A stretch of 64,000 bases of DNA from Ruegeria conchae (GTDB taxonomy: Bacteria > Pseudomonadota > Alphaproteobacteria > Rhodobacterales > Rhodobacteraceae), in NCBI RefSeq assembly GCF_000192475.1, contig NZ_AEYW01000004.1, positions 124,001 to 188,000 on the forward strand, in the 5' to 3' direction. Of this stretch, positions 8,618 through 17,274 are shown piece after piece. The notes beneath the pieces were generated by a model. That model had not been told where the DNA came from. It was given only the letters and a program-made list of their open reading frames with translations, and ran no database searches. Positions within the stretch are counted from its first letter, which is position 1, and each line of letters begins with the position of its first letter. Both the position numbers and the translations under genes were made by a program.

Positions 8618-10207
8618 GTGCAGCAGATCGGAACTGTCTGGGCAAGTTTGGACAAGCGCAAACAAATTTTCGTGGCCGGTGCGGTAGTGCTGGTGTTTCT
8701 GGGCGTGCTTGCGATGTCACGGATTGCGACGGCACCGTCGATGACGCTGTTATATTCAGGTCTCGAAAGCGGTGCGGCGGGTGATATCGTGCGATCGCTG
8801 GATCAGCGCGGTGTTGCGTATGAAATTCGGGGTGGTTCGATCTATGTACCGGGCTCGCAACGGGATGAGTTGCGCATGACGCTGGCCAGTGAAGGACTGC
8901 CAGCAAACGGCAACCGCGGATACGAGTTGCTGGACTCACTCAGTGGATTTGGCACGACGTCGCAGATGTTTGACGCTGCTTATTGGCGGGCAAAAGAGGG
9001 CGAGTTGGCCCGCACGATTGTCGGCAGCTCATATGTCAGCCAGGCACGCGTACACATCGCCAACGGTTCGGCCAACCCGTTTCAACGTAGTGTTGCGCCG
9101 ACCGCTTCGGTATATTTGGTGCCATCGGGTGCGCAGATCACAGGAGATCAGGCCAAGGCGATCCGGTTTCTGGTGGCGTCAGCAGTCAGCGGGCTTGCAC
9201 CAGAAAACGTCACCGTAATCGATTCGAACGGCGCTGTGATCGGAGCGCAGGAATCAACCGTGGCCGCTGATACTGCAGACGATAAAGCACGCCAGTTGCG
9301 GGAAAAAGTTCTTCGACTTGTCGAAGCACGCGTCGGGGCAGGTAATGCCGTGGTCGAGGTCAGCGTGGATACGGTGACCGAAACCGAGTCGATCCGTGAA
9401 CGCCGCTTCGATCCTAAAGGTCGCGTAGCGATCAGTACGGATGTTGAAGAACGGTCTGACAGTGCGCGAAATCAGTCTGCAGACGTGACCGTGGCATCAA
9501 ATCTGCCGGATGGGGATGGCGCTGGCGGGGACGAATCCAATTCAAATGCCACCCAGACCCGCGAGCGGGTGAATTATGAGGTTTCTGAGACCGAACTTGA
9601 GGTTCACCGCGCGCCGGGTGCCATCAAACGTCTGACCGTTGCAGTGCTGGTCAACGGTGCCCGAACGGTTGATGCGGAAGGTGTCGAACGATTTGAACCC
9701 ATTCCGCAGCCAGAGCTTGGCGCGTTGGAGGAACTCGTTTCCTCGGCCGTAGGTTATGATGCCGAACGCGGTGACGTCATTACCCTGAAATCGCTTGATC
9801 TGCCTGTTGTTGAGCCGCAGGGTACATTGGTGTCGTCGTCGGTCTGGCAGAAGATTCATCTTGATGCCATGTCGCTGGTTCAGATGTTCGTTTTGGCACT
9901 GGTATCCCTTGTTTTGGGTCTGTTTGTCATACGACCCATTTTGACAAAATCTGCTGCACCTGCGTTGCTTCCGGCAGGCATACCGCCGGAAGCGGACCCT
10001 GCAACTTACCTGACGGGAGAGATCGCAAATGGTGATGCGCAAGAGTTCACATCACTTCCTGAGGCCGCTCAGACAAATGTTCCGGTAATAGCCAGCGCCC
10101 ATGGTGAAGACCCCGTCGACCGATTGCGCGCCATGATCGGTGACAAACAGGAAGAGACGGTTGAGATCCTGCGAAGCTGGCTTGAAGAAGGTGAGGAGAA
10201 GGTGTAA
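8618..10207 (+). CDS. fliF: Flagellar MS-ring protein FliF
   Basis: FliF forms the MS ring that anchors the rotor and export gate. Visible are the first membrane helix (about 20-40), the YscJ/FliF ring-building domains (about 45-220), a low-complexity periplasmic loop, a second membrane helix (about 418-440) and a C-terminal acidic FliG-binding tail (DRLRAMIGDKQEETVEILRSW). Two GTG codons are possible. The GTG at 8612 is itself part of the Shine-Dalgarno GGAGG (8608-8612). I therefore prefer the GTG at 8618, 5 bases beyond it, giving 529 residues. fliG, usually next, is absent; a FliH-like gene follows with a 1-base overlap. Confidence 0.94.
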   Translation: MQQIGTVWASLDKRKQIFVAGAVVLVFLGVLAMSRIATAPSMTLLYSGLESGAAGDIVRSLDQRGVAYEIRGGSIYVPGSQRDELRMTLASEGLPANGNRGYELLDSLSGFGTTSQMFDAAYWRAKEGELARTIVGSSYVSQARVHIANGSANPFQRSVAPTASVYLVPSGAQITGDQAKAIRFLVASAVSGLAPENVTVIDSNGAVIGAQESTVAADTADDKARQLREKVLRLVEARVGAGNAVVEVSVDTVTETESIRERRFDPKGRVAISTDVEERSDSARNQSADVTVASNLPDGDGAGGDESNSNATQTRERVNYEVSETELEVHRAPGAIKRLTVAVLVNGARTVDAEGVERFEPIPQPELGALEELVSSAVGYDAERGDVITLKSLDLPVVEPQGTLVSSSVWQKIHLDAMSLVQMFVLALVSLVLGLFVIRPILTKSAAPALLPAGIPPEADPATYLTGEIANGDAQEFTSLPEAAQTNVPVIASAHGEDPVDRLRAMIGDKQEETVEILRSWLEEGEEKV

Positions 10208-10803
10208 TGTCTATCGCTCATCTCCTTGAGGATTTCACCGCCCCAGCAGCAGGTGTCGCCGTTCATCTCTTGGATGAAGAGGCATTGGAAGAACAACGCC
10301 TTGCGGCCTTTGAGCAAGGCTATGGTGCCGGTTGGGAAGATGCGGTCGAGGCGCAGGAACAGGGTGGGGCGCAGCTCAGCTCTGACTTGTCTGCAGCGCT
10401 AGCAGACCTGTCGTTTACCTATCAGGAGGCGTTAACCCGGATGACATTGTCGCTGGAGCCGATGTTTCAGAGCCTGATACAGGTGGTTTTGCCCGAAACC
10501 GTCGAACGGGGTTTACCCGCCAGATTGACTGAACAGCTTTGTGAGATGGCCCGGGAACAGATCGGACAGCCGATGCTACTTACCGTTCCGGACGGTGCCG
10601 CCGATCAGGTTCAGGCGGTTCTCCCACAAGATCTCACGCCGTTGCCACAAGTCGTCGAGGATCCAACTCTGCAGCCGGGACAGGCGCGTTTGCAAGTGGG
10701 CACCGCCTATCGAGAGGTGGATTGTACCGCGTTGCTCGCGTCCATTGCCGCATCTTTCGACGCCTATCTATTTGAAGCAAAAGAGGCTCTGTCAAATGAG
10801 TGA
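10207..10803 (+). CDS. fliH: FliH-like flagellar export protein
   Basis: A 198-residue protein, divergent in sequence but with FliH hallmarks. There is a glutamine/alanine-rich helical N-terminal half containing FEQGYGAGWEDA (the GXXXG-type repeat region). A C-terminal domain related to the V-type ATPase E subunit contains the stretch around LQPGQARLQVGTAYREVD. FliH regulates the export ATPase FliI and docks it at the C ring. Its ATG overlaps the fliF stop (taATG) and its end overlaps fliN by 8 bp. fliI is not in the window. Confidence 0.75.
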   Translation: MSIAHLLEDFTAPAAGVAVHLLDEEALEEQRLAAFEQGYGAGWEDAVEAQEQGGAQLSSDLSAALADLSFTYQEALTRMTLSLEPMFQSLIQVVLPETVERGLPARLTEQLCEMAREQIGQPMLLTVPDGAADQVQAVLPQDLTPLPQVVEDPTLQPGQARLQVGTAYREVDCTALLASIAASFDAYLFEAKEALSNE

Positions 10804-11083
10804 TCCCCAAGCTCCGAAATCCGAAAAGCCAAATCCGTTCGAAGCGGTTCCGATCGAAGTCACAGTTTCGGTTGGTCGGGCGCGACCTTTGATCCGTGAT
10901 CTGCTGAACATGGGCGAAAACGCTGTTCTGACGCTGGACAAACGCATTGAAGACCCCGTCGACCTGTATGTCGGGGACCAATTGGTCGCGCGTGGGCTGC
11001 TGGAGGAAATGGAAGGAGATCAGGCCGGGCAACTGGCTGTACGGCTGACCGAAATCTCTGACCTGCAGAACGGGATCGGATGA
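10796..11083 (+). CDS. fliN: Flagellar C-ring protein FliN
   Basis: A 95-residue protein that is almost wholly a SpoA (surface presentation of antigens) domain. Its core is IEVTVSVGRARPLIRDLLNM, followed by a hydrophobic strand and VDLYVGDQLVARG, all typical of FliN/FliY. FliN forms the base of the C ring and binds FliH and CheY-P. The ATG at 10796 overlaps the end of fliH by 8 bp, and its last codons overlap the fliP start (ATGA). The partner fliM is not in this window. Confidence 0.9.
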   Translation: MSDPQAPKSEKPNPFEAVPIEVTVSVGRARPLIRDLLNMGENAVLTLDKRIEDPVDLYVGDQLVARGLLEEMEGDQAGQLAVRLTEISDLQNGIG

Positions 11084-11808
11084 TGCGCCACCTGTTCTGG
11101 CTGTCGCTATTGCTGGTGATTCCCACCAGCGGCGCGGCGCAGGAATTGTCGCTATCGCTGGGTGAGGGCGGGTCGATCTCGGCCCGGACCATCCAGCTGA
11201 TCCTACTGATCACGGTGCTCAGTCTGGCACCGGGACTGGCGATCATGATCACCTGTTTTCCGTTTTTGATCACTGTATTGGCGATACTGCGGCAAGGGAT
11301 TGGGTTGCAGCAATCGCCGCCCAACATGCTGATTGTCAGTCTGGCGCTGTTTCTGACCTATTTCATCATGGAGCCGGTTTTTACCGAATCGTGGGAAGTC
11401 GGCATCCAGCCATTGGTCGAGGAAACAATAGACGTGGAGCCCGCGCTGGAACGCGCGTTGGTGCCGTTTCGCAGCTTCATGGCGGCGCGTTTGGATGTCG
11501 ATACGTTCCAGGCGATGGCAGCATTGCGACCAGATGGCGCGGATTTGCAGCCGTCATCCGAGGCACCGCTGTCCGTTCTGATGCCTTCATTCATGCTGTC
11601 GGAGATTGCACGGGCATTTCAGATCGGGTTTCTGATATTTTTACCGTTCCTGATCATCGATCTGGTTGTTGCGGCGGTCCTGATGTCGATGGGTATGATG
11701 ATGGTGCCTCCGGCTACGGTTTCCCTGCCGTTCAAACTGGCATTTTTCGTGATTGCAGATGGTTGGGCTTTGATCGCAAGCGCGCTGGTACGCAGCTATT
11801 CGCCCTGA
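11080..11808 (+). CDS. fliP: Flagellar export-gate protein FliP
   Basis: A 242-residue FliP of the type III export gate. It has a cleavable signal peptide (to about residue 20, GAAQE). The first conserved membrane segment holds SLAPGLAIMITCFPFLITVLAILRQ, then a periplasmic loop, then the second signature SEIARAFQIGFLIFLPFLIIDLVVAAVLMSMGM. The length and both FliP signatures are normal. It overlaps fliN by 4 bp. fliQ, fliR and flhB, its usual companions, do not follow; the next gene is an unrelated kinase on the other strand, 1 base beyond the stop, so the flagellar cluster is split here. Confidence 0.95.
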   Translation: MMRHLFWLSLLLVIPTSGAAQELSLSLGEGGSISARTIQLILLITVLSLAPGLAIMITCFPFLITVLAILRQGIGLQQSPPNMLIVSLALFLTYFIMEPVFTESWEVGIQPLVEETIDVEPALERALVPFRSFMAARLDVDTFQAMAALRPDGADLQPSSEAPLSVLMPSFMLSEIARAFQIGFLIFLPFLIIDLVVAAVLMSMGMMMVPPATVSLPFKLAFFVIADGWALIASALVRSYSP

Positions 11809-11809
11809 T

Positions 11810-13252
11810 CTATTGCCGGGTGATCTGCAGGCAAGCGCGCAAGCCTTGGTCTCCGGCCTCAAAGCTCAGCGATCCGCCATGTTGCTCGGCAACGGTGCGT
11901 GCGATGGTCAGGCCAAGCCCAAAGCCATCTGACGAACCGATGTTTGACCCACGCTGGAACGGGGCCAGCAATGCCTCGATATCATCAACCGACAAATCGG
12001 TGCCTTTATCTTCGACAATAATCGTGGCGGATTGAGCATCGGTTTCCAGCTCAACCTCGGCCCGGCGCCCATATTTCAAGGCGTTGTCGATCAGATTTGA
12101 CAGCGCCCGCCTCAACGAGATTGGTCGACCCATCACCAGAATGCGCCGTGTCTCAGGCAGCGATCCGTGCCCCCGGCGCGACATGAACAATGACGGCGCA
12201 CCTTCGACAGCCACAGGTTCAATTGCTTTCAAAGATACGGGCAAGTTCATATCCTGATAGTCGGCGACCAGTGACTCGACCAGTGAGGTCAACGAGATCT
12301 GCCGCGGTTCTTCAACGCTGAGCTCGGACCTTGTATAGGTTAGTACACTTTCGATCATGCCGGTCATCTGATCCACGTCTGCTTCGAGCTTCTCGCGCAA
12401 TTCGGCATCGTCGATCAGGGCGGCACGCAGCCGGACACGCGTTGCCGGCGTACCCAGATCGTGGCTAACACCCGACAGCACAATGGCGCGTTTCTCTAGC
12501 TGCGCGCGTTCAGCCTCAAGGTGATCATTCACCGCAGCCACGATATCGCGCAGCTCTTCCGGCCCGTCCGCATCATAACTTTGTGGCCCACCGCGACGTT
12601 TGCGGTCACCAAGTGCCTGTGCAAAGCGCGTGAAGCTGTCTGAGACATTCCCGACCGAGGTCAGCAACGCGGCCAGCGCGACTATTCCCAGCAATATCGC
12701 GGGCAGGCGCAGATCAATCGGCGCAGCTTTGCAGCCCCAGATTTCGGTGCCATCGACCTGCTGCCAAACCCCGCGCCCGAATTGCGCGATCAGGATGGGT
12801 TCGCTGCAATAGGTCGCAAGCAGGCGCGTCAGATTGCCCATCTTCTCGGGCCCGGTCTGATCGTTGCCCGACACGATATCCGAGACCGGATAGACCAGAC
12901 GATCAGACAATACCGCTAGCGTCAGTTCGCGTCCACTCAGAGGGGCTGAACTGTCGGTCAGGATCGACAGATTGGTGACAAAGCGGCGATCCGAAAAGCC
13001 CGGCATTTGTTGGAATTCTCCCCTATCGGCAAGTGCGGCGGCCTTGGCCGGCAAGGGATTGATCAGCAAGCCGGGTGGCGGTGCCATCCCCGTCCGCAAA
13101 TCCTCGTATACGGTGAATCCCGCAACAAATGCCTGAGTTTGGAAACGGTTCCAGGCCTGTGCAGAGGTGAACCACAATACGGTTGCCAACATCCCTGCAG
13201 CGAAGGCTGACAGCGTCCAGACCCAACCAAAACTGCGCAGGCGCAATGTCAT
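11810..13252 (-). CDS. Sensor histidine kinase, probable glucose-uptake regulator (GtrS-like)
   Basis: A 480-residue membrane histidine kinase. Membrane helix 1 lies near 9-30, a periplasmic sensor of about 145 residues follows, helix 2 is at 181-201, then a HAMP-like linker. The HisKA domain has phospho-acceptor His264 in SGVSHDLGTP. The ATPase domain has N-box NLIDNALKYG and G-box GFGLGLTIARTVAEQHGG. The response-regulator gene overlaps its start by 4 bp. The pair is divergent from a glucose-type ABC importer, the layout of GltR-GtrS/Gts in Pseudomonas. The sugar role is inferred from that synteny. Confidence 0.88.
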   Translation of the reverse strand: MTLRLRSFGWVWTLSAFAAGMLATVLWFTSAQAWNRFQTQAFVAGFTVYEDLRTGMAPPPGLLINPLPAKAAALADRGEFQQMPGFSDRRFVTNLSILTDSSAPLSGRELTLAVLSDRLVYPVSDIVSGNDQTGPEKMGNLTRLLATYCSEPILIAQFGRGVWQQVDGTEIWGCKAAPIDLRLPAILLGIVALAALLTSVGNVSDSFTRFAQALGDRKRRGGPQSYDADGPEELRDIVAAVNDHLEAERAQLEKRAIVLSGVSHDLGTPATRVRLRAALIDDAELREKLEADVDQMTGMIESVLTYTRSELSVEEPRQISLTSLVESLVADYQDMNLPVSLKAIEPVAVEGAPSLFMSRRGHGSLPETRRILVMGRPISLRRALSNLIDNALKYGRRAEVELETDAQSATIIVEDKGTDLSVDDIEALLAPFQRGSNIGSSDGFGLGLTIARTVAEQHGGSLSFEAGDQGLRACLQITRQ

Positions 13253-13986
13253 GCGTCCTCATCTACCGAAATGTCGGCGGTAAATATGTACCCAACCCCA
13301 CGCTCAGTGCGCAGCATCTGAGGCTCTTTCGGATTAGCCTCGATTTTAGAGCGTAGTCGCCCAACCAACATATCGATGGCGCGGCCTTGCGCCTCGGGCT
13401 TGTCAGCCTCGCCGGTGACATCAAGCGCGGTGGCGATCTCATCCCGGGTTAGCGGGATGTGCGGATTTGCTAGCAAGACTTTCAGCAGGGCGGTCTCGCG
13501 CTGTGAAAGCGAGACTAAATAGCCGTCGGGCGAATGTACCTCGTCCCGTTTGCCGTCAAAGACCCAGCCGTCAAAGTGAAATGTACGGGTACGGCGGCGA
13601 TAAGCCAGCGAAGGGGTGCGTTGCGCGCGCTGCATCACAGCACGGACGCGGGCCAGCAGAAGCTGCGGGTTGAACGGCTTGGCAATGTAGTCATCCGCGC
13701 CAACTTCATATCCCGCCATTCGTTGGTGATCTGCCGACAGGGCCGAGACCAGAATGATCGGCACATCCTGTTCGGCCCTCAAGCGGGCACAGATCTCAAC
13801 GCCGTTTTCATCGCCCAGCATCACGTCCAACAAGATCAGGTCGATCCGACCCGAGGTCAGATGCGTGCGTATTTCACTTTCCGAACTGGCGGGCAGCGCT
13901 ATATACCCGTTCTGCTGAAAGAACTGGGTCATCATCGAACGCATCTCAGAATCGTCGTCCACCACCAAGAGCCGGGGAATACCCAC
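13249..13986 (-). CDS. OmpR-family response regulator (GltR-like)
   Basis: The receiver domain has the acidic pair DDD (residues 10-12) and phospho-acceptor Asp54 (LILLDVMLGDENG). A winged-helix OmpR/PhoB DNA-binding domain follows (about 150-240, ending RTERGVGYIF). A longer reading frame upstream lacks a ribosome site. I chose the GTG at 13986 because GAGGAGG lies 6 bases before it; this gives 245 residues, normal for the family. It is translationally coupled to the kinase downstream. Direct GTAAC repeats in the 216-bp divergent region are candidate binding sites for it. Confidence 0.88.
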   Translation of the reverse strand: MGIPRLLVVDDDSEMRSMMTQFFQQNGYIALPASSESEIRTHLTSGRIDLILLDVMLGDENGVEICARLRAEQDVPIILVSALSADHQRMAGYEVGADDYIAKPFNPQLLLARVRAVMQRAQRTPSLAYRRRTRTFHFDGWVFDGKRDEVHSPDGYLVSLSQRETALLKVLLANPHIPLTRDEIATALDVTGEADKPEAQGRAIDMLVGRLRSKIEANPKEPQMLRTERGVGYIFTADISVDEDA

Positions 13987-14025
13987 TCTAATCCTCCTCT
14001 CAAACTTCCTCCGCCGCCGCCAATT

Positions 14026-14070
14026 GTAACGAATGGAAACGGATTCAAGCCCAAAGTAACACGCGGTAAC
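14026..14070. promoter_or_regulatory. Direct GTAAC repeats in regulator/ABC-importer divergent promoter
   Basis: GTAAC occurs at 14026-14030, 14056-14060 and 14066-14070, that is at offsets of 30 and 10 bases. Three copies on one helical face suit an OmpR-type regulator, which binds tandem half-sites about one turn apart. They lie between the response-regulator start (13986) and the substrate-binding protein start (14203). Binding is inferred. Confidence 0.4.
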
Positions 14071-14202
14071 AAAAGCGGTGAAAATTTCCGCCTTGTCAGG
14101 ATATTGCTCTGCATTCTGCGTTGCCATGCGGCATTCTGTTAGCGCTATATCGGGCATCGCCGCCCATTGGGTGGCACCGAATTCTCAGGGAGGAGAACAA
14201 AT

Positions 14203-15447
14203 ATGAAGCGTTTTGCATTTGTCACTGTGTCGACCTTTGCCATTGCGGCCGGGTCGTCGGTAGTGGCCGAACCGCAGGCAGAAGTTCTGCACTGGTGGAC
14301 ATCCGGCGGTGAAGCGAAATCGGTCGCGGTTCTGCAGGAGGAGTTTGCCTCGAACGGTGGCACATGGACCGATATGCCGGTCGCAGGTGGCGGCGGTGAT
14401 GCGGCCATGACTGCGCTTCGCGCACGTGTTCTGGCCGGTAACGCGCCGACAGCTGTTCAGCTGAAAGGCCCCGCCATTCAGGAATGGTATGAAGAAGGTG
14501 TTCTGGCAGACATCTCGGCCGTGGCGGAGGCAGAAGGCTGGGCTGATGTCCTGCCTGCGTCGATCGCGGGCCACATGAAGTGTGAAGGGACCTGGTGCGC
14601 GGCTCCGGTGAACGTTCACCGTGTTGACTGGATCTGGGCCAACGCGGACGTTCTGGCTGCAAACGGTATCGAAATGCCCAGCACTTGGGATGAATTCAAT
14701 GCCGCTGCCGAAAAACTGCAAGCCGCCGGTGTGATCCCGCTGGCTCATGGCGGTCAGGCATGGCAGGACGCCACCGTATTCGAAGCAGTTGTGCTGGGCG
14801 TCGGTGGACCTGAATTCTACCAGAAAGCACTGGTCGACTTGGACCCCGAAGCGTTGACCTCGGACACCATGGTGCAGGCGTTTGATCAGATGCGTACCCT
14901 GCGCGGATACGTGGACGAGAACTTCTCGGGCCGCGACTGGAACCTCGCAACCGCGATGGTGATGAACGGCGAAGCCGCGTTCCAGATCATGGGTGACTGG
15001 GCCAAGGGTGAATTCCTGGCGGCGGGCAAAAAGCCCGGCGAAGATTTCCTGTGCGCCTCGACCCCCGGCGACGGGTATCTGTACAACGTCGACAGCTTTG
15101 CCATGTTTGACGTGGAAGGCGATGACAAGAAAGCCGGTCAGGACCTGCTCGCCAAGCTGATCGTTGCACCGAACTTCCAGAAAGTGTTCAACCTGAACAA
15201 AGGCTCGATCCCTGCGCGGACCGATGTTGGTCTGGAAGATTTTGACATCTGTGCCAACCTGTCGGCCGAAGACATGGGTTCGACATCTGCCGCAGGTTCG
15301 CTGCTGCCGTCTTACGCCCATGGCATGGCGCTGCGCGGGTCGCAGTCCGGTGCGATCACCGATGTTGTGACCGCACATTTCAACTCGGATATGTCCTCGG
15401 CTGACGCGGTTCAGCAATTGGCGGACGCGGTAGCAAACAGCTACTGA
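14203..15447 (+). CDS. Sugar ABC transporter substrate-binding protein (glucose/mannose type, GtsA-like)
   Basis: A periplasmic family-1 extracellular solute-binding protein, 414 residues from the ATG at 14203. GGGAGGAG lies 7-8 bases upstream of that ATG, so an earlier ATG at 14167 is rejected. It has a signal peptide to about residue 22 (VVAEP). The mature start EVLHWWTSGGEAKSV and the later VAGGGGDAA segment are characteristic of glucose/mannose-binding Gts-type proteins. Two permeases and an ATPase follow in one operon. The divergent two-component pair supports regulated hexose uptake; the actual ligand is not proven. Confidence 0.9.
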   Translation: MKRFAFVTVSTFAIAAGSSVVAEPQAEVLHWWTSGGEAKSVAVLQEEFASNGGTWTDMPVAGGGGDAAMTALRARVLAGNAPTAVQLKGPAIQEWYEEGVLADISAVAEAEGWADVLPASIAGHMKCEGTWCAAPVNVHRVDWIWANADVLAANGIEMPSTWDEFNAAAEKLQAAGVIPLAHGGQAWQDATVFEAVVLGVGGPEFYQKALVDLDPEALTSDTMVQAFDQMRTLRGYVDENFSGRDWNLATAMVMNGEAAFQIMGDWAKGEFLAAGKKPGEDFLCASTPGDGYLYNVDSFAMFDVEGDDKKAGQDLLAKLIVAPNFQKVFNLNKGSIPARTDVGLEDFDICANLSAEDMGSTSAAGSLLPSYAHGMALRGSQSGAITDVVTAHFNSDMSSADAVQQLADAVANSY

Positions 15448-15504
15448 TCCAATACGCTCTGCCCCCTATACTGAGGGGCAGAGCATCTTTCCCCGGAGGC
15501 TAAA

Positions 15505-16377
15505 ATGTCCGAATGGCTGGAAAACCACCTGCCCAAGGTGGTGCTGGCACCGTCGTTCATCGCCGTATTGATCTTTGTCTACGGATTTATCGGATGGACC
15601 GCATGGGTGTCGCTAACCCGATCGAAACTACTGCCGAAATACGAGATCAAGGGCTTCATTCAGTACGAACGCCTGTTTGACTCGCCCCGTTGGGATACGG
15701 CGATCAACAACCTGTATATCTTTGGCGCGCTGTTCATCGTCATCGCGATGGTACTGGGCCTGTTGCTGGCCATCCTGCTGGATCAGAAAATCCGCGTCGA
15801 AGGAGCCATCCGCACGATCTACCTCTACCCGATGGCATTGTCGATGATTGTGACCGGTACCGCGTGGAAGTGGATTCTGAACCCGGGTCTGGGCATAGAA
15901 TCCATGGTGCAGGGCTGGGGCTTCGCAAACTTCGAGTTCGATTGGTTGGTGAACCCTGATTACGCCATCTACACCATCGTGATGGCCGCGATCTGGCAAA
16001 GCTCGGGTTTCGTCATGGCGCTGTTCCTGGCCGGTCTGCGGTCAGTGGACGGAGAGATCATCAAGGCCGCGCAGGTCGATGGCATCCCGACATGGCGCAT
16101 CTATACTGCGATCATCATCCCCTCGATGGCCCCGATCTTCCTTTCGGCCTTCATCGTACTGGCGCATCTCGCGATCAAAAGCTTTGACCTTGTCATCGCC
16201 CTGACGGGTGGCGGTCCGGGCTACGCGACTGATTTGCCTGCCACTTATATGTACGCCATGGCGTTTTCGCGCGGCGATATCGGTCAGGCGGCTTCATCCG
16301 CAATGATCATGATGCTGGTCGTCTTTGCCATCGTGGTTCCCTATCTTTACTCAGAGCTGAGGGCGAAAAATGACTGA
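15505..16377 (+). CDS. Sugar ABC transporter permease (MalF/GtsB-like)
   Basis: A 290-residue inner-membrane permease with about six membrane helices. It carries the binding-protein-dependent transport signature (EAA loop) near residues 180-200, seen as IIKAAQVDGIPTWRIYTAII. The short N-terminus, without the extra helices of E. coli MalF, fits CUT1 importers for mono- or disaccharides. An SD-like CCGGAGG precedes the ATG. A gap of 57 bp separates it from the binding protein and an 8-bp overlap links it to the next permease. Confidence 0.92.
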   Translation: MSEWLENHLPKVVLAPSFIAVLIFVYGFIGWTAWVSLTRSKLLPKYEIKGFIQYERLFDSPRWDTAINNLYIFGALFIVIAMVLGLLLAILLDQKIRVEGAIRTIYLYPMALSMIVTGTAWKWILNPGLGIESMVQGWGFANFEFDWLVNPDYAIYTIVMAAIWQSSGFVMALFLAGLRSVDGEIIKAAQVDGIPTWRIYTAIIIPSMAPIFLSAFIVLAHLAIKSFDLVIALTGGGPGYATDLPATYMYAMAFSRGDIGQAASSAMIMMLVVFAIVVPYLYSELRAKND

Positions 16378-17269
16378 TCTGTCGATGCCCCAAACCCAAA
16401 CCCGTACCCAAAGCGCCACTGGCAAAATTGCCCTGCGTTGGTTGCTTTATGTCCTGCTGGGCCTGTTCGCGCTGTATTACCTGATGCCGCTGTTCGTGAT
16501 GTTGACCACATCGCTGAAGAGCCTTGAGGAAATACGCACAGGCTCGCTGATCTCACTGCCACGCGAAGTCAGCTTTGACGCTTGGAAAACTGCATGGTCT
16601 GGCGCCTGTACCGGTATCCAGTGTGAAGGTCTGCGGCCTTATTTCTGGAACTCGGTCCTGATCGCGGTGCCTGCGGTCGCGATCTCCACCCTGTTGGGTG
16701 CGCTGAATGGCTACGTCGTGGCGCAGTGGCGGTTCAAAGGCGCGAATATCATCTTCTCGCTGATGCTGTTTGGTTGCTTTATCCCGTTCCAGGTGGTTCT
16801 GCTGCCCATGGCGCGCCTTCTGGGCATCATGGGAATCGCAGGAACCATTCCGGGTCTGATCTTTGTCCACGTGATATATGGGTTGGGCTTCACCACGCTG
16901 TTCTTCCGCAACTACTATGTCACTATTCCGGCTGAGTTGACCAAGGCTGCGCGCGTCGATGGGGCCGGGTTCATGCGGATCTTCTGGTCGATTTTCCTGC
17001 CGCTGTCGCTGCCGATCATCGTGGTGACCGTCATCTGGCAGTTCACGCAGATCTGGAACGACTTCCTGTTCGGCGTGTCATTCAGCCAGGCGGGCACGCA
17101 GCCCGTGACTGTGGCGCTCAACAACATCGTAAACTCCACCACCGGCGTCAAAGAGTACAACGTCGACATGGCCGCCGCGATCATCGCGGGTCTGCCGACG
17201 CTGCTCGTCTATGTCGTTGCCGGTAAGTATTTCATCCGCGGCCTGACCGCTGGCTCAGTGAAGGGATAA
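16370..17269 (+). CDS. Sugar ABC transporter permease (MalG/GtsC-like)
   Basis: A 299-residue partner permease with six membrane helices and the EAA loop ELTKAARVDGAGFMRIFWSI. Downstream is the MalG-type segment FTQIWNDFLFGVSF. A periplasmic insert of about 25 residues near position 80 (GACTGIQCEGLRPY) contains two cysteines and is typical of the glucose/mannitol branch. It overlaps the first permease by 8 bp and ends 5 bp before the ATPase gene. Confidence 0.92.
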   Translation: MTDLSMPQTQTRTQSATGKIALRWLLYVLLGLFALYYLMPLFVMLTTSLKSLEEIRTGSLISLPREVSFDAWKTAWSGACTGIQCEGLRPYFWNSVLIAVPAVAISTLLGALNGYVVAQWRFKGANIIFSLMLFGCFIPFQVVLLPMARLLGIMGIAGTIPGLIFVHVIYGLGFTTLFFRNYYVTIPAELTKAARVDGAGFMRIFWSIFLPLSLPIIVVTVIWQFTQIWNDFLFGVSFSQAGTQPVTVALNNIVNSTTGVKEYNVDMAAAIIAGLPTLLVYVVAGKYFIRGLTAGSVKG

Positions 17270-17274
17270 GACCC

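Noticed and set aside
14185-15417. Long frame (410 residues) on the minus strand opposite the substrate-binding protein
   Set aside because: It is a mirror of a strongly biased gene, rich in R, H and G, with no domain and no ribosome site.
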